From Paracraurococcus lichenis (GTDB lineage: Bacteria; Pseudomonadota; Alphaproteobacteria; Acetobacterales; Acetobacteraceae), in NCBI RefSeq assembly GCF_030657435.1, contig NZ_JAUTWS010000005.1, positions 62,001-126,000 on the forward strand: a stretch of 64,000 bases of DNA. The letters run 5' to 3'. How positions within the stretch are numbered: the stretch's first letter is position 1; the number at the start of each line of letters is the position of its first letter. Below the pieces are notes generated by a model. It was not told the DNA's origin. It saw nothing but the letters and a program-made list of their open reading frames with translations, and searched no databases. A program made the position numbers and the translations under genes. Positions 8,759-17,220 of the stretch are shown here, one piece after another.

Positions 8759-11700
8759 ATGAACCTCTTCGACATCCCGGCGCACCTGCCCTTCCTCGAT
8801 TGCCTCGCCGCCGGCGTGCTGCGCGCCGTGCCGGGCGAGGCGCCGGAGCGGCTCTCCCGCGTCACCATTCTGCTGCCGACCCGCCGCTCCGCCCGCGCGC
8901 TGCGCGTCGCCTTCCTCCGTGCTGCGGAAGGCCGGGCGCTGCTGCTGCCGCGCATGCGGGCGCTGGCCGGCCTCTCGACCGAGGATGCCGACGAACTGGC
9001 GCTGCCCGCGCTGCTCGACCTGCCGCCCGCCGTCGATCCGCTGCGGCGCCAGGCGGTGCTGGCCGGCTTCATCGCCCGCCTGCCGAAGGAGCGCGGCGGG
9101 CCCGCGACGCCGGAGCAGGCCTGGTCGCTCGCCGGCGCGCTGGCGACGCTGCTGGATGAGATCGCGCTCGAGGAGAAGGACCTCGACCTGCTGGCCGAGA
9201 GCCCGCCGGAGCGGCTGAACGACCACTGGCTCGAGCGGCTCGAGACGCTGGTGCCGGAGACGCATGCGGCGCACTGGCAGATCACCCTCGCCTTCCTGCG
9301 CGGCGTGCTCGCGGCCTGGCAGGACTGGCTGGCGCGGGAGGGGCTGCTCGATATCGGCATGCGCCGCGCCCAGGCGCTCCGGGCGCAGACCCGTGCCTGG
9401 CAGGCCGACCCGCCGCAGGACCCGGTGGTCGCCGCCGGCATCGGCGTCGGCGGCACCATCCCGGCGGCCGAGGAGCTGCTGCGCGTCATCGCCAACGACC
9501 TGCCGCGCGGCTGCGTGGTGCTGCACGGGCTGGATGCCGGCAGCACGGAGCCGCGGGTCTGGGAGGCGATCCGCGAGGCGCCGACGCATCCCTTCTGCGG
9601 CCAGCAGCGCCTGCTGCACCGCCTCGGCGCGACGAAGGAGGACGTGAAGCCCTGGCCCGGCTGCCTGCCGGCCGAGTCGGTGCCGCTCGCCGTCGCGGAG
9701 GGCCGCCCGGCGCTGTTCGGAATGGCGCTGCGCCCGGCCGAGGGCCTGCCCGCCTGGCAGTCCCGCCGCCCTTCCGAGTGGCGACCGGCGCTGGAAGGCC
9801 TGACCCAGCTCACCGCGCCCGACGCCCAGGCCGAGGCCGTGGCGATCGCGCTCACCCTGCGCGAGGCGCTGGAGGACCCGAAGGCGCGCGTCGCGCTCGT
9901 GACCCCCGACCGCGACTTGGCGCGCCGCGTCTCGGCCGAGCTCGCGCGGCATGGCGTGACGGCGGATGATTCGGCCGGCGAGCCGCTGGGCGAGACGCCG
10001 GCCGGCGCCTTCCTGCGGCTGCTCGCCCGCATGGCGGCGGCCGAGCTGGCGCCGGTGCCGCTGCTCGCCGCGCTCAAGCATCCACTCTGCGCCGGGGGGT
10101 GGGAGCGGCCGCGCTGGCTTTCCGCCGTCCGCAAGCTGGAGAAGGCGGCGCTGCGCGGGGCGCGGCCGGCGCCGGGGCTGGCGGGCCTGCGCGCCGCGGC
10201 GCGGGCCGGCCTCCGGGGCGAGCGCGAGGCGGAGATCCTCGCCGAGGTCATGGCGCTGCTCGATGCGGTCGAGGCGGCGCTGGGCGACTTCGCCTCCCTG
10301 CCCGATGGCATCGCGCGCCCACCCGCCGACCTGCTGGCCTCGCATCTCGCGGCGGCCGAGGCGCTGGCCGCGACCGACCTGATGCCGGGCGGCCTCCGCC
10401 TCTATGCCGGGGAGGAGGGCGACGCGCTGGCCGCGCATCTCGCCTCCCTGGAGCCCGCCATGGCGGCGATGCCGCCGGTCGCGGCCGCCGCCTGGCCGGC
10501 GCTGTTCGATGCGGCGATGGACGGGGCCTCGGCGCCCAGCCTGCGCGCAACCCGGGGGCGCGACAGCGGAGCGCACCCCCGCGTCGAGATCCTCGGCCTG
10601 CTGGAAGCCCGGCTGCTGACCTTCGACCGCGTCGTGCTCGGCGCGCTGGACGAGACGGTCTGGCCGCTGGCGACCGACCCGGGCCCCTGGATGAGCCGGC
10701 CGATGCGGCGCGACTTCGGCCTGCCGGAGCCCGAGGCGCGCATCGGTCGCGTCTGCGCGGACTTCATGCTGGCCGCCTGCAGCGCGCCGGTCGCCGTCCT
10801 CTCGCGCGCGGCGCGGCGCGGCGGCGCCCCGACCGTCCCGGCGCGCTGGCTGACACGCATGGAAACCTTCCTGCAGGGCCAGGACGGCCTCGCCCTGCCG
10901 CAGAGCCCGGCGATCGCCTGGGCCGGGCTGCTCGACCGGCCGGAGCGCGTGGAGCCCTGCGCCCGCCCGGCACCGCGGCCGGCGCGGGAGCAGCGGCCGG
11001 GCCGCATCAGCGTGACGCAGGTCGAGACGCTGATCGCCGACCCCTATGCCTTCTACGCCCGCAACGTGCTGCGGCTCTATCCGCTCGACCCGCTCGATGC
11101 CGATGCCGGCGTGCTCGACTACGGCAACCTGGTGCATGCCGCGATGGCCGGCTTCGTGCGGCGCCTCTCCGGCCAGCCCTGGCCGGGCGAGGATGCGGCG
11201 CGGACGATCTGGGCGGAGGCGGCGCGTGCCGCGCTCGCCGAGGCCGCGCCGCGCCCCGGCCTCGCCGCCTTCTGGGCGCCGCGGCTGGAGCGCATCGGCG
11301 GCTTCGCCGTCGGGCAGGAGGCCGCGCTGCGGCGCGACGAAGGCCCGATCCGCAGCGTGGTCGAGGTGAAGGGCGAGCTGCCGTTGCGCCTCGACGGGCG
11401 CGAGGTGCTGCTCACCGCCTATGCCGACCGCATCGACATCCTGCCGGCGGGCATGCGCATCCTCGACTACAAGACCGGCGAGCCACCGAGCCGGGAGGCG
11501 GTGCAGGATGGCCGCAAGCCGCAGCTCACGCTGGAAGCGGCGATCGCCGCGGCCGGCGGCTTCGAGGGCGTGGCGGCGGGCGATGCCGCGGCACTGCTCT
11601 ACTGGAAGCTGTCCGGCGGGCCGAAGCCGGGCGAGGAGCGGCCGATGGTGACCGAGGGCTGGCTGGCGAAGCAGCTTGCCGACCAGGCGGTGGGCGAGTT

Positions 11701-11848
11701 GGTAGGGCTGGTCGGCGGCTTCCTGCTGGGCAACCGCGCCTTCGTCGCGCGGCCGCACCCGAAGCGCGCGCCGGCCGGCAGCGACTACGACCACCTCTCG
11801 CGCCTCGCCGAATGGGCGGGCGCGGAGGACGCAAGGGGCGGCGCATGA
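8759..11848 (+). CDS. addB: Double-strand break repair protein AddB
   Basis: A 1,029-residue subunit of the AddAB helicase-nuclease, which resects double-strand ends for RecA loading. The N-terminal segment ILLPTRRSARALRVAFL sits where the nucleotide-binding loop would be but lacks a canonical GKT, as in the alphaproteobacterial AddB class, so the helicase fold is probably structural. The C-terminal RecB-type nuclease is recognisable from ISVTQVETLIADPYAFYARN (about residue 755) and the catalytic ILDYKTGEP near residue 900. Length is normal for the family. ATG 8759 starts the conserved MNLFDIPAHLPFLDCLA. The next gene, addA, begins 82 bp downstream on the same strand. Confidence 0.95.
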   Translation: MNLFDIPAHLPFLDCLAAGVLRAVPGEAPERLSRVTILLPTRRSARALRVAFLRAAEGRALLLPRMRALAGLSTEDADELALPALLDLPPAVDPLRRQAVLAGFIARLPKERGGPATPEQAWSLAGALATLLDEIALEEKDLDLLAESPPERLNDHWLERLETLVPETHAAHWQITLAFLRGVLAAWQDWLAREGLLDIGMRRAQALRAQTRAWQADPPQDPVVAAGIGVGGTIPAAEELLRVIANDLPRGCVVLHGLDAGSTEPRVWEAIREAPTHPFCGQQRLLHRLGATKEDVKPWPGCLPAESVPLAVAEGRPALFGMALRPAEGLPAWQSRRPSEWRPALEGLTQLTAPDAQAEAVAIALTLREALEDPKARVALVTPDRDLARRVSAELARHGVTADDSAGEPLGETPAGAFLRLLARMAAAELAPVPLLAALKHPLCAGGWERPRWLSAVRKLEKAALRGARPAPGLAGLRAAARAGLRGEREAEILAEVMALLDAVEAALGDFASLPDGIARPPADLLASHLAAAEALAATDLMPGGLRLYAGEEGDALAAHLASLEPAMAAMPPVAAAAWPALFDAAMDGASAPSLRATRGRDSGAHPRVEILGLLEARLLTFDRVVLGALDETVWPLATDPGPWMSRPMRRDFGLPEPEARIGRVCADFMLAACSAPVAVLSRAARRGGAPTVPARWLTRMETFLQGQDGLALPQSPAIAWAGLLDRPERVEPCARPAPRPAREQRPGRISVTQVETLIADPYAFYARNVLRLYPLDPLDADAGVLDYGNLVHAAMAGFVRRLSGQPWPGEDAARTIWAEAARAALAEAAPRPGLAAFWAPRLERIGGFAVGQEAALRRDEGPIRSVVEVKGELPLRLDGREVLLTAYADRIDILPAGMRILDYKTGEPPSREAVQDGRKPQLTLEAAIAAAGGFEGVAAGDAAALLYWKLSGGPKPGEERPMVTEGWLAKQLADQAVGELVGLVGGFLLGNRAFVARPHPKRAPAGSDYDHLSRLAEWAGAEDARGGA

Positions 11849-11930
11849 TGGCGGCCTGGCCGACCTTCCCCCTGTTCCGCCGGGGCGGGAATGCTCGCGC
11901 CGGGCGGCCGGCCATGGTAGGGCCGCGCCG

Positions 11931-14900
11931 ATGAGCGGCTCCCTCATCGCCCGCCAGCGCGCCGAGCAGCAGCAGCGCGCGGCCTCCGACCCGCTGGTCT
12001 CCGCCTGGGTCGGCGCCTCGGCCGGCTCCGGCAAGACCAAGGTGCTGATCGACCGCGTGCTGCGGCTGCTGCTCGACCCCGACCAGGTGCCGGGGCGCAT
12101 CCTCTGCCTCACCTTCACCCGCGCCGCGGCGGCCGAGATGCAGTCGCGGCTGCGACGGCGCCTGGGTGAATGGACGGTGTGGGAGGAAGCGCGGCTGGCC
12201 CGCGAGATCGCCCGGCTGACCGGCGCGGAGCCCGATGCGCGGCGGATCGGCCGCGCCCGCCGCCTGCTGGTCGAGGTGCTGGAGATGCCTGGCGGCATGC
12301 GCATCTCCACCATCCATGCCTTCTGCCAGTCGCTGCTGCGCAGCTTCCCGCTGGAAGCGGATCTCCCGCCGCAATTCGCCGTCCTTGAGGAGCAGGACAG
12401 CAACGCCATGCTGGCCGAGGCGCGGGAGGCGGTCCTCGCCCAGGCCGAGGCCATGGCGCGCGAACTGGCGCTGCTCGCCGGCATCGCCTCCGCCGACACC
12501 TTCGCCGAGGTAACGCGCGCGCTGCTGGCCGACACGGCACGCGAGAAGCTCACGCGCTGCCTCGATGGCTGCAACGGCATCGCGGGGCTGCGCCTGCGCC
12601 TCGCCGCCGCGCTCGGCGCGCCGGACAGCCTGGACGAGGCCGAGGTGATCACCGAGGCCTGCGCGGTGGAGGAGGGGCCGCTGCGCATGGCGGCGAGCCT
12701 GCTGGGCGCAAGCAAGAACGAGAACGACCGCAAGCGCGCCGAGCGGCTGATCGCCTGGATCGAGGCGGACGGGCCGACGCGCGCCGGGCAATTCGCGGAC
12801 TGGTGCGCCTTCTTCCACACCAAGGAGGGCACGGTGCGCGCGGCGACCGGCCTCGCCACGAAGAGCGTCGGCACGCGGCATGCCGAGGTGGTGGCGGCGC
12901 TGGTCGCCGAAGGCGAGCGGCTGCTGCGGATCGAGCAGCAGCGCGCAGCCTGTCGCCTCGCCGCCGCGACCGGGGCGCTGCTGGCGCTCGCCGCGCCGGT
13001 GCTCGACCGCTACCGCGCGCGCCAGCGCAGCGCGGGCATGCTCGGCTATGGCGACCTGATCGACCATGTCCGCCGGATCCTGGAGGACCCGGGCAGCGCC
13101 TGGGTGCTCTACAAGCTCGATGGCGGCCTGGATCACGTCCTGCTGGACGAGGCGCAGGACAGCAATCCCGCGCAATGGGGCATCGCCGCGGCGCTGACCA
13201 ACGAGTTCTTCTCGGGCGAGGGCGCCGAGCGCGGGCGGCTCCGCTCCCTCTCCGCCGCGGCGGTGGAGACGCCGGCGCCGCGCCGCACGGTCTTCGCCGT
13301 CGGCGACATCAAGCAGGCGATCTACGGCTTCCAGGGCGCGGACAGCGCCGGCTTCTCGACATGGCAGGGGCATTACAGCCGGCATGTCGCGGCCGGCGGC
13401 GGCGAGTTCCGCGAGGTGCAGCTCGACGTCTCCTTCCGCTCCACCGCGCCGGTCCTCGCCCTGGTGGACGCAGTCTTCGCGGAAGGCGCGGCGCGCGACG
13501 GCGTGGTGGCCGAGGGACAGGTGCTGCGCCACCTGCCCGACCGAATCGGCCATGCCGGCCGTGTCGAGCTCTGGCCCCTGCTGCGCCCGGCCGAGACGCC
13601 GACGCCCATGCCCTGGGAGGTGCCGGAGGAGCCGCAGCGCGTCGCCAGCGCCGAGGCGCTGATGGCGGAAGCCCTCGCCGCCCGCATCGACCACATGATC
13701 CGCACCGAGCGGCTGGAGGCGCGCGGCCGGAGCGTGCGCGCCGGCGACGTGCTGGTGCTGCTGCGCAAGCAGGCCAATGTCGCACTCGTCCCGCTGCTGG
13801 TGCGGGCGCTGAAGGCGCGGCAGGTGCCGGTCGCGGGCGTCACGCGCGTGAAGCTGGTCGAGCACATCGCGGTCATGGACCTGCTCGCCCTCTGCGACGT
13901 GCTGCTGCTGCCGGAGGACGACCTGCAGCTCGCGGCGCTGCTGAAGAGCCCGCTGATTGGCCTCTCCGAGGAGGCGCTGCTCGCCCTCGCCCATGGCCGC
14001 AAGGGCAGCCTCTGGGGCGCGCTGATGGCGCGGCGCGACGAGGCGGCCGGTGGCACGGAGGCACGCGCCGCGGCCTGGCTGGCGCGGCTCTCGGCCCGCG
14101 CCGACCTCGTCTCGCCGCATGCGCTGCTGGCGGAGGTGCTGGGCGAGTCCTCCATGGATGGCCGCACCGGCCGGGCGCGGCTGCTGGCGCGGCTGGGCCA
14201 CGAGGCCGCCGACGTGCTGGACGAGTTGCTGAACGCCGCCCTGACCTATGAGCGCAAGCACCCGCCCAGCCTGCAGGGCTTCCTGCACTGGCTGCGCCAG
14301 GGCGGCGCCGAGGTGAAGCGGGAGGCCGAGGCGGCCGGCGATGCCGTCCGCATCATGACCGTGCACAACGCCAAGGGATTGCAGGCGCCCATCGTCATCC
14401 TGCCCGATGTCGGCAGCGGCACGGGCAACGAGGCGATCCGCTGGCTGGCCTGCGATCGTCCCGAGGCGTCAGCCTCGGGGCGTGAATCGCCGGCCCAATC
14501 AAGGGAAGGCGACGGGATGCACCTGCCGCTCTGGGCGCCGAACAAGAGCTTCCACGCCCAGGCCTTCCTCGAGGCCAAGGCGCGCGACGATGCCAGGCGG
14601 CAGCAGGAGGAGAACCGGCTGCTCTATGTGGCGCTGACCCGCGCCGAGGACCGGCTGCTGGTCTGCGGCTGGGGCAAGGAGCCCGGCGAGTGGTACCTGC
14701 ATGTCGCCGCCGGCTTCCGCCGCATGGAGGGCGCGGCCGAGGCGCCCTTCGAGCATGCCCGCTTCGGCGCCCCCGCCGCCTGCGACTTCGGCGACTGCGT
14801 GCTGTGGCAGGCGGCATGCGATCAGACCGTCGATCCCGTCCCGGAGGCGGTCGCCGCGGCGCATGACGAGGCCGGCCCGCTGCCGGACTGGGCGACCCGC

Positions 14901-15506
14901 CCGGCGCCGCCCGAGGCCGCCGAACTCGCCCTCAGTCCCTCCGCCCTGCCGGGCGAGACGGAGACGCCCGCCGCCGCCCCGCATGGCGAGCGCGACCCGA
15001 CCGGCCGCCGCTTCCGCCGCGGCCGGGTCATCCACGCCCTGCTGCAGCACCTGCCGGAGCGGCCGGAGGCGGAGCGGGAGGAGGCCGCGCGGCGCTTCCT
15101 CGCCCGACCCGGCCATGGCCTGAGCGCGGAGGAGCAGGCGGAGACGGCCGAGGAGGTGCTCGCCCTGCTCGCGGCGCCCGAGGCGGCGGCGGCCTTCGCG
15201 CCGGGCAGCCTGGCCGAGGCGCCGATTGCCGGGCGGGTGAACGGCAAGCTGGTCGCCGGCCAGGTGGACCGGCTGGTGGTGGAGCCGCACCGGGTGCTGG
15301 TGCTGGACTACAAGACCAACCGCCCGCCGCCCGCGGCGCCGGAGCAGGTCGCGCCCCTCTATCTCCGGCAGATGGCGGCCTATCGCGCGGTGCTGCGCCA
15401 GGCCTTCCCCGGCCGCGCCGTGGACTGCGCCCTGGTCTGGACCTATGGCGCGCGCCTCATGCTCCTGCCGGGGGATCTCCTGGACGAGCACGCGCCGGAC
15501 GCATGA
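11931..15506 (+). CDS. addA: Double-strand break repair helicase AddA
   Basis: A 1,191-residue UvrD/RecB-type helicase with a C-terminal nuclease. Walker [16 protein letters not shown] lies at residues 28-42. [13 protein letters not shown] (Walker B) and [14 protein letters not shown] follow in the middle, then [17 protein letters not shown] (motif V region) and [13 protein letters not shown] (motif VI). The nuclease motif [11 protein letters not shown] sits near residue 1,126. With AddB it unwinds and trims broken ends until a recombination hotspot is met. Oddity: between motif V and the conserved LPLWAPNK segment there is a short low-complexity stretch (about residues 841-863, DNA 14452-14520). 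Its DNA forms a perfect GC-rich hairpin and looks like an in-frame insertion; see the repeat feature. The frame stays open, so the protein should still be made. Confidence 0.96.
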   Translation: MSGSLIARQRAEQQQRAASDPLVSAWVGASAGSGKTKVLIDRVLRLLLDPDQVPGRILCLTFTRAAAAEMQSRLRRRLGEWTVWEEARLAREIARLTGAEPDARRIGRARRLLVEVLEMPGGMRISTIHAFCQSLLRSFPLEADLPPQFAVLEEQDSNAMLAEAREAVLAQAEAMARELALLAGIASADTFAEVTRALLADTAREKLTRCLDGCNGIAGLRLRLAAALGAPDSLDEAEVITEACAVEEGPLRMAASLLGASKNENDRKRAERLIAWIEADGPTRAGQFADWCAFFHTKEGTVRAATGLATKSVGTRHAEVVAALVAEGERLLRIEQQRAACRLAAATGALLALAAPVLDRYRARQRSAGMLGYGDLIDHVRRILEDPGSAWVLYKLDGGLDHVLLDEAQDSNPAQWGIAAALTNEFFSGEGAERGRLRSLSAAAVETPAPRRTVFAVGDIKQAIYGFQGADSAGFSTWQGHYSRHVAAGGGEFREVQLDVSFRSTAPVLALVDAVFAEGAARDGVVAEGQVLRHLPDRIGHAGRVELWPLLRPAETPTPMPWEVPEEPQRVASAEALMAEALAARIDHMIRTERLEARGRSVRAGDVLVLLRKQANVALVPLLVRALKARQVPVAGVTRVKLVEHIAVMDLLALCDVLLLPEDDLQLAALLKSPLIGLSEEALLALAHGRKGSLWGALMARRDEAAGGTEARAAAWLARLSARADLVSPHALLAEVLGESSMDGRTGRARLLARLGHEAADVLDELLNAALTYERKHPPSLQGFLHWLRQGGAEVKREAEAAGDAVRIMTVHNAKGLQAPIVILPDVGSGTGNEAIRWLACDRPEASASGRESPAQSREGDGMHLPLWAPNKSFHAQAFLEAKARDDARRQQEENRLLYVALTRAEDRLLVCGWGKEPGEWYLHVAAGFRRMEGAAEAPFEHARFGAPAACDFGDCVLWQAACDQTVDPVPEAVAAAHDEAGPLPDWATRPAPPEAAELALSPSALPGETETPAAAPHGERDPTGRRFRRGRVIHALLQHLPERPEAEREEAARRFLARPGHGLSAEEQAETAEEVLALLAAPEAAAAFAPGSLAEAPIAGRVNGKLVAGQVDRLVVEPHRVLVLDYKTNRPPPAAPEQVAPLYLRQMAAYRAVLRQAFPGRAVDCALVWTYGARLMLLPGDLLDEHAPDA
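14457..14482. repeat. GC-rich palindrome inside addA
   Basis: The arms CCCGAGGC (14460-14467) and GCCTCGGG (14472-14479) are perfectly complementary around the loop GTCA, and the stem extends outward to 14457/14482 with one G-T wobble. It lies in frame within addA and encodes Pro/Ser/Arg-rich residues at a position where the family normally has a short linker. Such palindromes inside genes resemble small mobile palindromic elements, but I cannot compare it with other copies. Confidence 0.5.
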
Positions 15507-15697
15507 CGGCCGCGCGGCAGGGCATGGCTGCCGCGCCCAAGTCATTGTCCCGCCAGGGTCCCGGGATCGGCACCCCGCCCCGACCACGCCGATCCTGCGG
15601 CGCCCCGCAGCAGCCCATCCTTGACCGGCGACCCGCGCCACCCGACCTTGTGGCGACAATGGGGCGGCCCCGCCCCGCCGAGCGAGGCAAGGATCCG

Positions 15698-16027
15698 ATG
15701 AGCGAACTCACCAAGGCCGTCACCGACGACAGCTTCAAGCAGGACGTGCTCGAGGCCGAGGGCGCCGTGCTGGTCGATTTCTGGGCGGAGTGGTGCGGCC
15801 CCTGCCGCATGGTCGCCCCGATCCTCGACGACCTCGCCAAGGAGTACGAGGGCAAGCTCACCATCGCCAAGGTGAACATCGACGAGAACCCGATGACGCC
15901 GAACGAGTATTCGGTGCGCGGCATCCCAACCATGCTGCTCTTCAAGGACGGCAAGCTGCTGGACACCAAGGTCGGCGCCTCGCCGAAGGGGCAGATGAAG
16001 GACTGGATCGCCGGGCATATCGGCTGA
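15698..16027 (+). CDS. trxA: Thioredoxin TrxA
   Basis: A 109-residue classical thioredoxin with the active site [10 protein letters not shown] near residue 30 and the cis-proline in [13 protein letters not shown]. It reduces protein disulfides in the cytoplasm using electrons from thioredoxin reductase. ATG 15698 gives the normal family N-terminus ([18 protein letters not shown]). The frame is open upstream to 15503, but that extension is not thioredoxin-like. It closes the tsaE-to-trxA block, 191 bp after addA, so it may have its own promoter. A TTGTGGCGACAAT stretch 40-50 bp upstream is the least GC-biased part of that gap. It is followed directly by a strong hairpin terminator. Confidence 0.96.
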   Translation: MSELTKAVTDDSFKQDVLEAEGAVLVDFWAEWCGPCRMVAPILDDLAKEYEGKLTIAKVNIDENPMTPNEYSVRGIPTMLLFKDGKLLDTKVGASPKGQMKDWIAGHIG

Positions 16028-16039
16028 CCGGGACTGACG

Positions 16040-16070
16040 TCCTGCCCGGGGCGGCCCGGGCAGGAACTTT
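16040..16070 (+). terminator. Rho-independent-type terminator after trxA
   Basis: TCCTGCCCGGG at 16040-16050 pairs perfectly with CCCGGGCAGGA at 16055-16065 around a GCGG loop (11-bp stem, 4-nt loop). It is followed by a short ACTTT run and starts 12 bp after the trxA stop. The T-run is weak, as is common in GC-rich genomes. Confidence 0.72.
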
Positions 16071-16119
16071 CCAGGCGCGGCCCCGTGGCATGGCCGGCGG
16101 CGCGCCCCATCTGGCCGGC

Positions 16120-17217
16120 ATGGCCCGACTGCTTCTCCTCGCCCTGCTGCTGCTCGCCGGCGCCGCCCGGGCGCAGCCCCTGCCCTTCCGGGTCGCCGAC
16201 TTCGCCACCGGCCTCGACCACCCCTGGGGCGCCGCCTTCCTGCCGGATGGCCGCCTGCTGGTGACCGAGCGCCCTGGCCGGCTGCGGCTGGTCGGCAAGG
16301 ACGGGCAGGTCTCCCCGCCGCTCGCCGGCGTGCCGGAGGTCGAGGCGCGCGGCCAGGGCGGGCTGCTGGACGTCGCCCTCGCGCCCGATTTCGCCACGAC
16401 GCGGGAGGTCTATCTCTGCCAGTCGGCGCTGGTGCAGGGCGGTGCCCTGACCCGGCTGGTGCGCGCCCGGCTCGCCCCGGATGCGACGGCGCTGGAGGGG
16501 GCGACGCCCATCCTCGACGCGACGCCGCCGCAGGAGAGCGGCCGCAACCACTTCGGCTGCCGCATCGTCTTCGGGCGGGACGGCGCGCTCTTCCTCTCCA
16601 CCGGCGACCGCTTCGTGACCAAGATGCGTGCCCAGGGCCTGGACGACCTGGCCGGGAAGGTGCTGCGCCTCGGCCGCGACGGCGCGGCGCTGCCGGACAA
16701 CCCCTTCGTCGGCAGGCCGGGCGTGCGGCCCGAGATCTTCACCCTCGGCCACCGGCACCCGCAGGGCCTCGCCTTCAATCCCTGGACCGGCAGCCTCTGG
16801 GAGGCCGAGTTCGGCGCCCGCGGCGGCGACGAGATCAACGTGCTGAAGCCCGGCCGGAACCATGGCTGGCCGATCGTCACCAAGGGCGTGGACTATGACG
16901 GCAGCAGGATCGGAGAGGGCACGTCGCGCCCTGACCTGGAGGAGCCGGTCCACTGGTGGGTGCCCTCCGTCAGCCCCTCCGGCATAGCCTTCTATACCGG
17001 CAGCGCCCTCCCGGCCTGGCGCGGCAGCCTCTTCGTCGCGGCGCTGAACCCGCCCGGCCTGGTGCGGCTCTCGACCGAGGGCGACCGGGTGACGGGTGAG
17101 GAAAGGCTGCTCTGGAACCGGACCCGGCTGCGGCAGGTGGTGCAGGGGCCGGACGGGCTGCTTTACCTGCTGACGGACGAGACCCGCGGGCGGATCCTGC
17201 GGCTCGAGCCGGGGTGA
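16120..17217 (+). CDS. Exported PQQ-dependent aldose sugar dehydrogenase-like beta-propeller
   Basis: A 365-residue protein with a clear Sec signal peptide (MARLLLLALLLLAGAARA, cleavage before QPLPF) when started at ATG 16120; ATG 16090 is upstream but only adds residues before the signal. The mature part is a six-bladed propeller of the soluble glucose/aldose dehydrogenase (YliI/Asd) family. Seen segments include LDHPWGAAFLPDGRLLVTER, GRNHFGCRIVFG, TLGHRHPQGLAFNPWTG and EINVLKPGRNHGWP, which in the family supply the PQQ pocket and catalytic histidine. It would oxidise aldoses to lactones in the periplasm. It follows trxA after a terminator, so it is probably separately transcribed. It converges on the RTX gene with only 3 bp between stops. 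Confidence 0.88.
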   Translation: MARLLLLALLLLAGAARAQPLPFRVADFATGLDHPWGAAFLPDGRLLVTERPGRLRLVGKDGQVSPPLAGVPEVEARGQGGLLDVALAPDFATTREVYLCQSALVQGGALTRLVRARLAPDATALEGATPILDATPPQESGRNHFGCRIVFGRDGALFLSTGDRFVTKMRAQGLDDLAGKVLRLGRDGAALPDNPFVGRPGVRPEIFTLGHRHPQGLAFNPWTGSLWEAEFGARGGDEINVLKPGRNHGWPIVTKGVDYDGSRIGEGTSRPDLEEPVHWWVPSVSPSGIAFYTGSALPAWRGSLFVAALNPPGLVRLSTEGDRVTGEERLLWNRTRLRQVVQGPDGLLYLLTDETRGRILRLEPG

Positions 17218-17220
17218 ACC

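Noticed and set aside
7898..12874. Very long minus-strand open frame opposite murU, addB and addA, and similar giants at 871-3966 (+) and 25332-30338 (+)
   Set aside because: They are shadows of real genes caused by the scarcity of stop codons in high-GC DNA; they have Arg/His/Gln-rich composition and no domain, while the opposite strands encode recognised families.
15621..15660. TTGACC and GACAAT elements upstream of trxA as a promoter
   Set aside because: The spacing is 28 bp, too long for a sigma70 promoter; no good alternative -10 at 17 bp.
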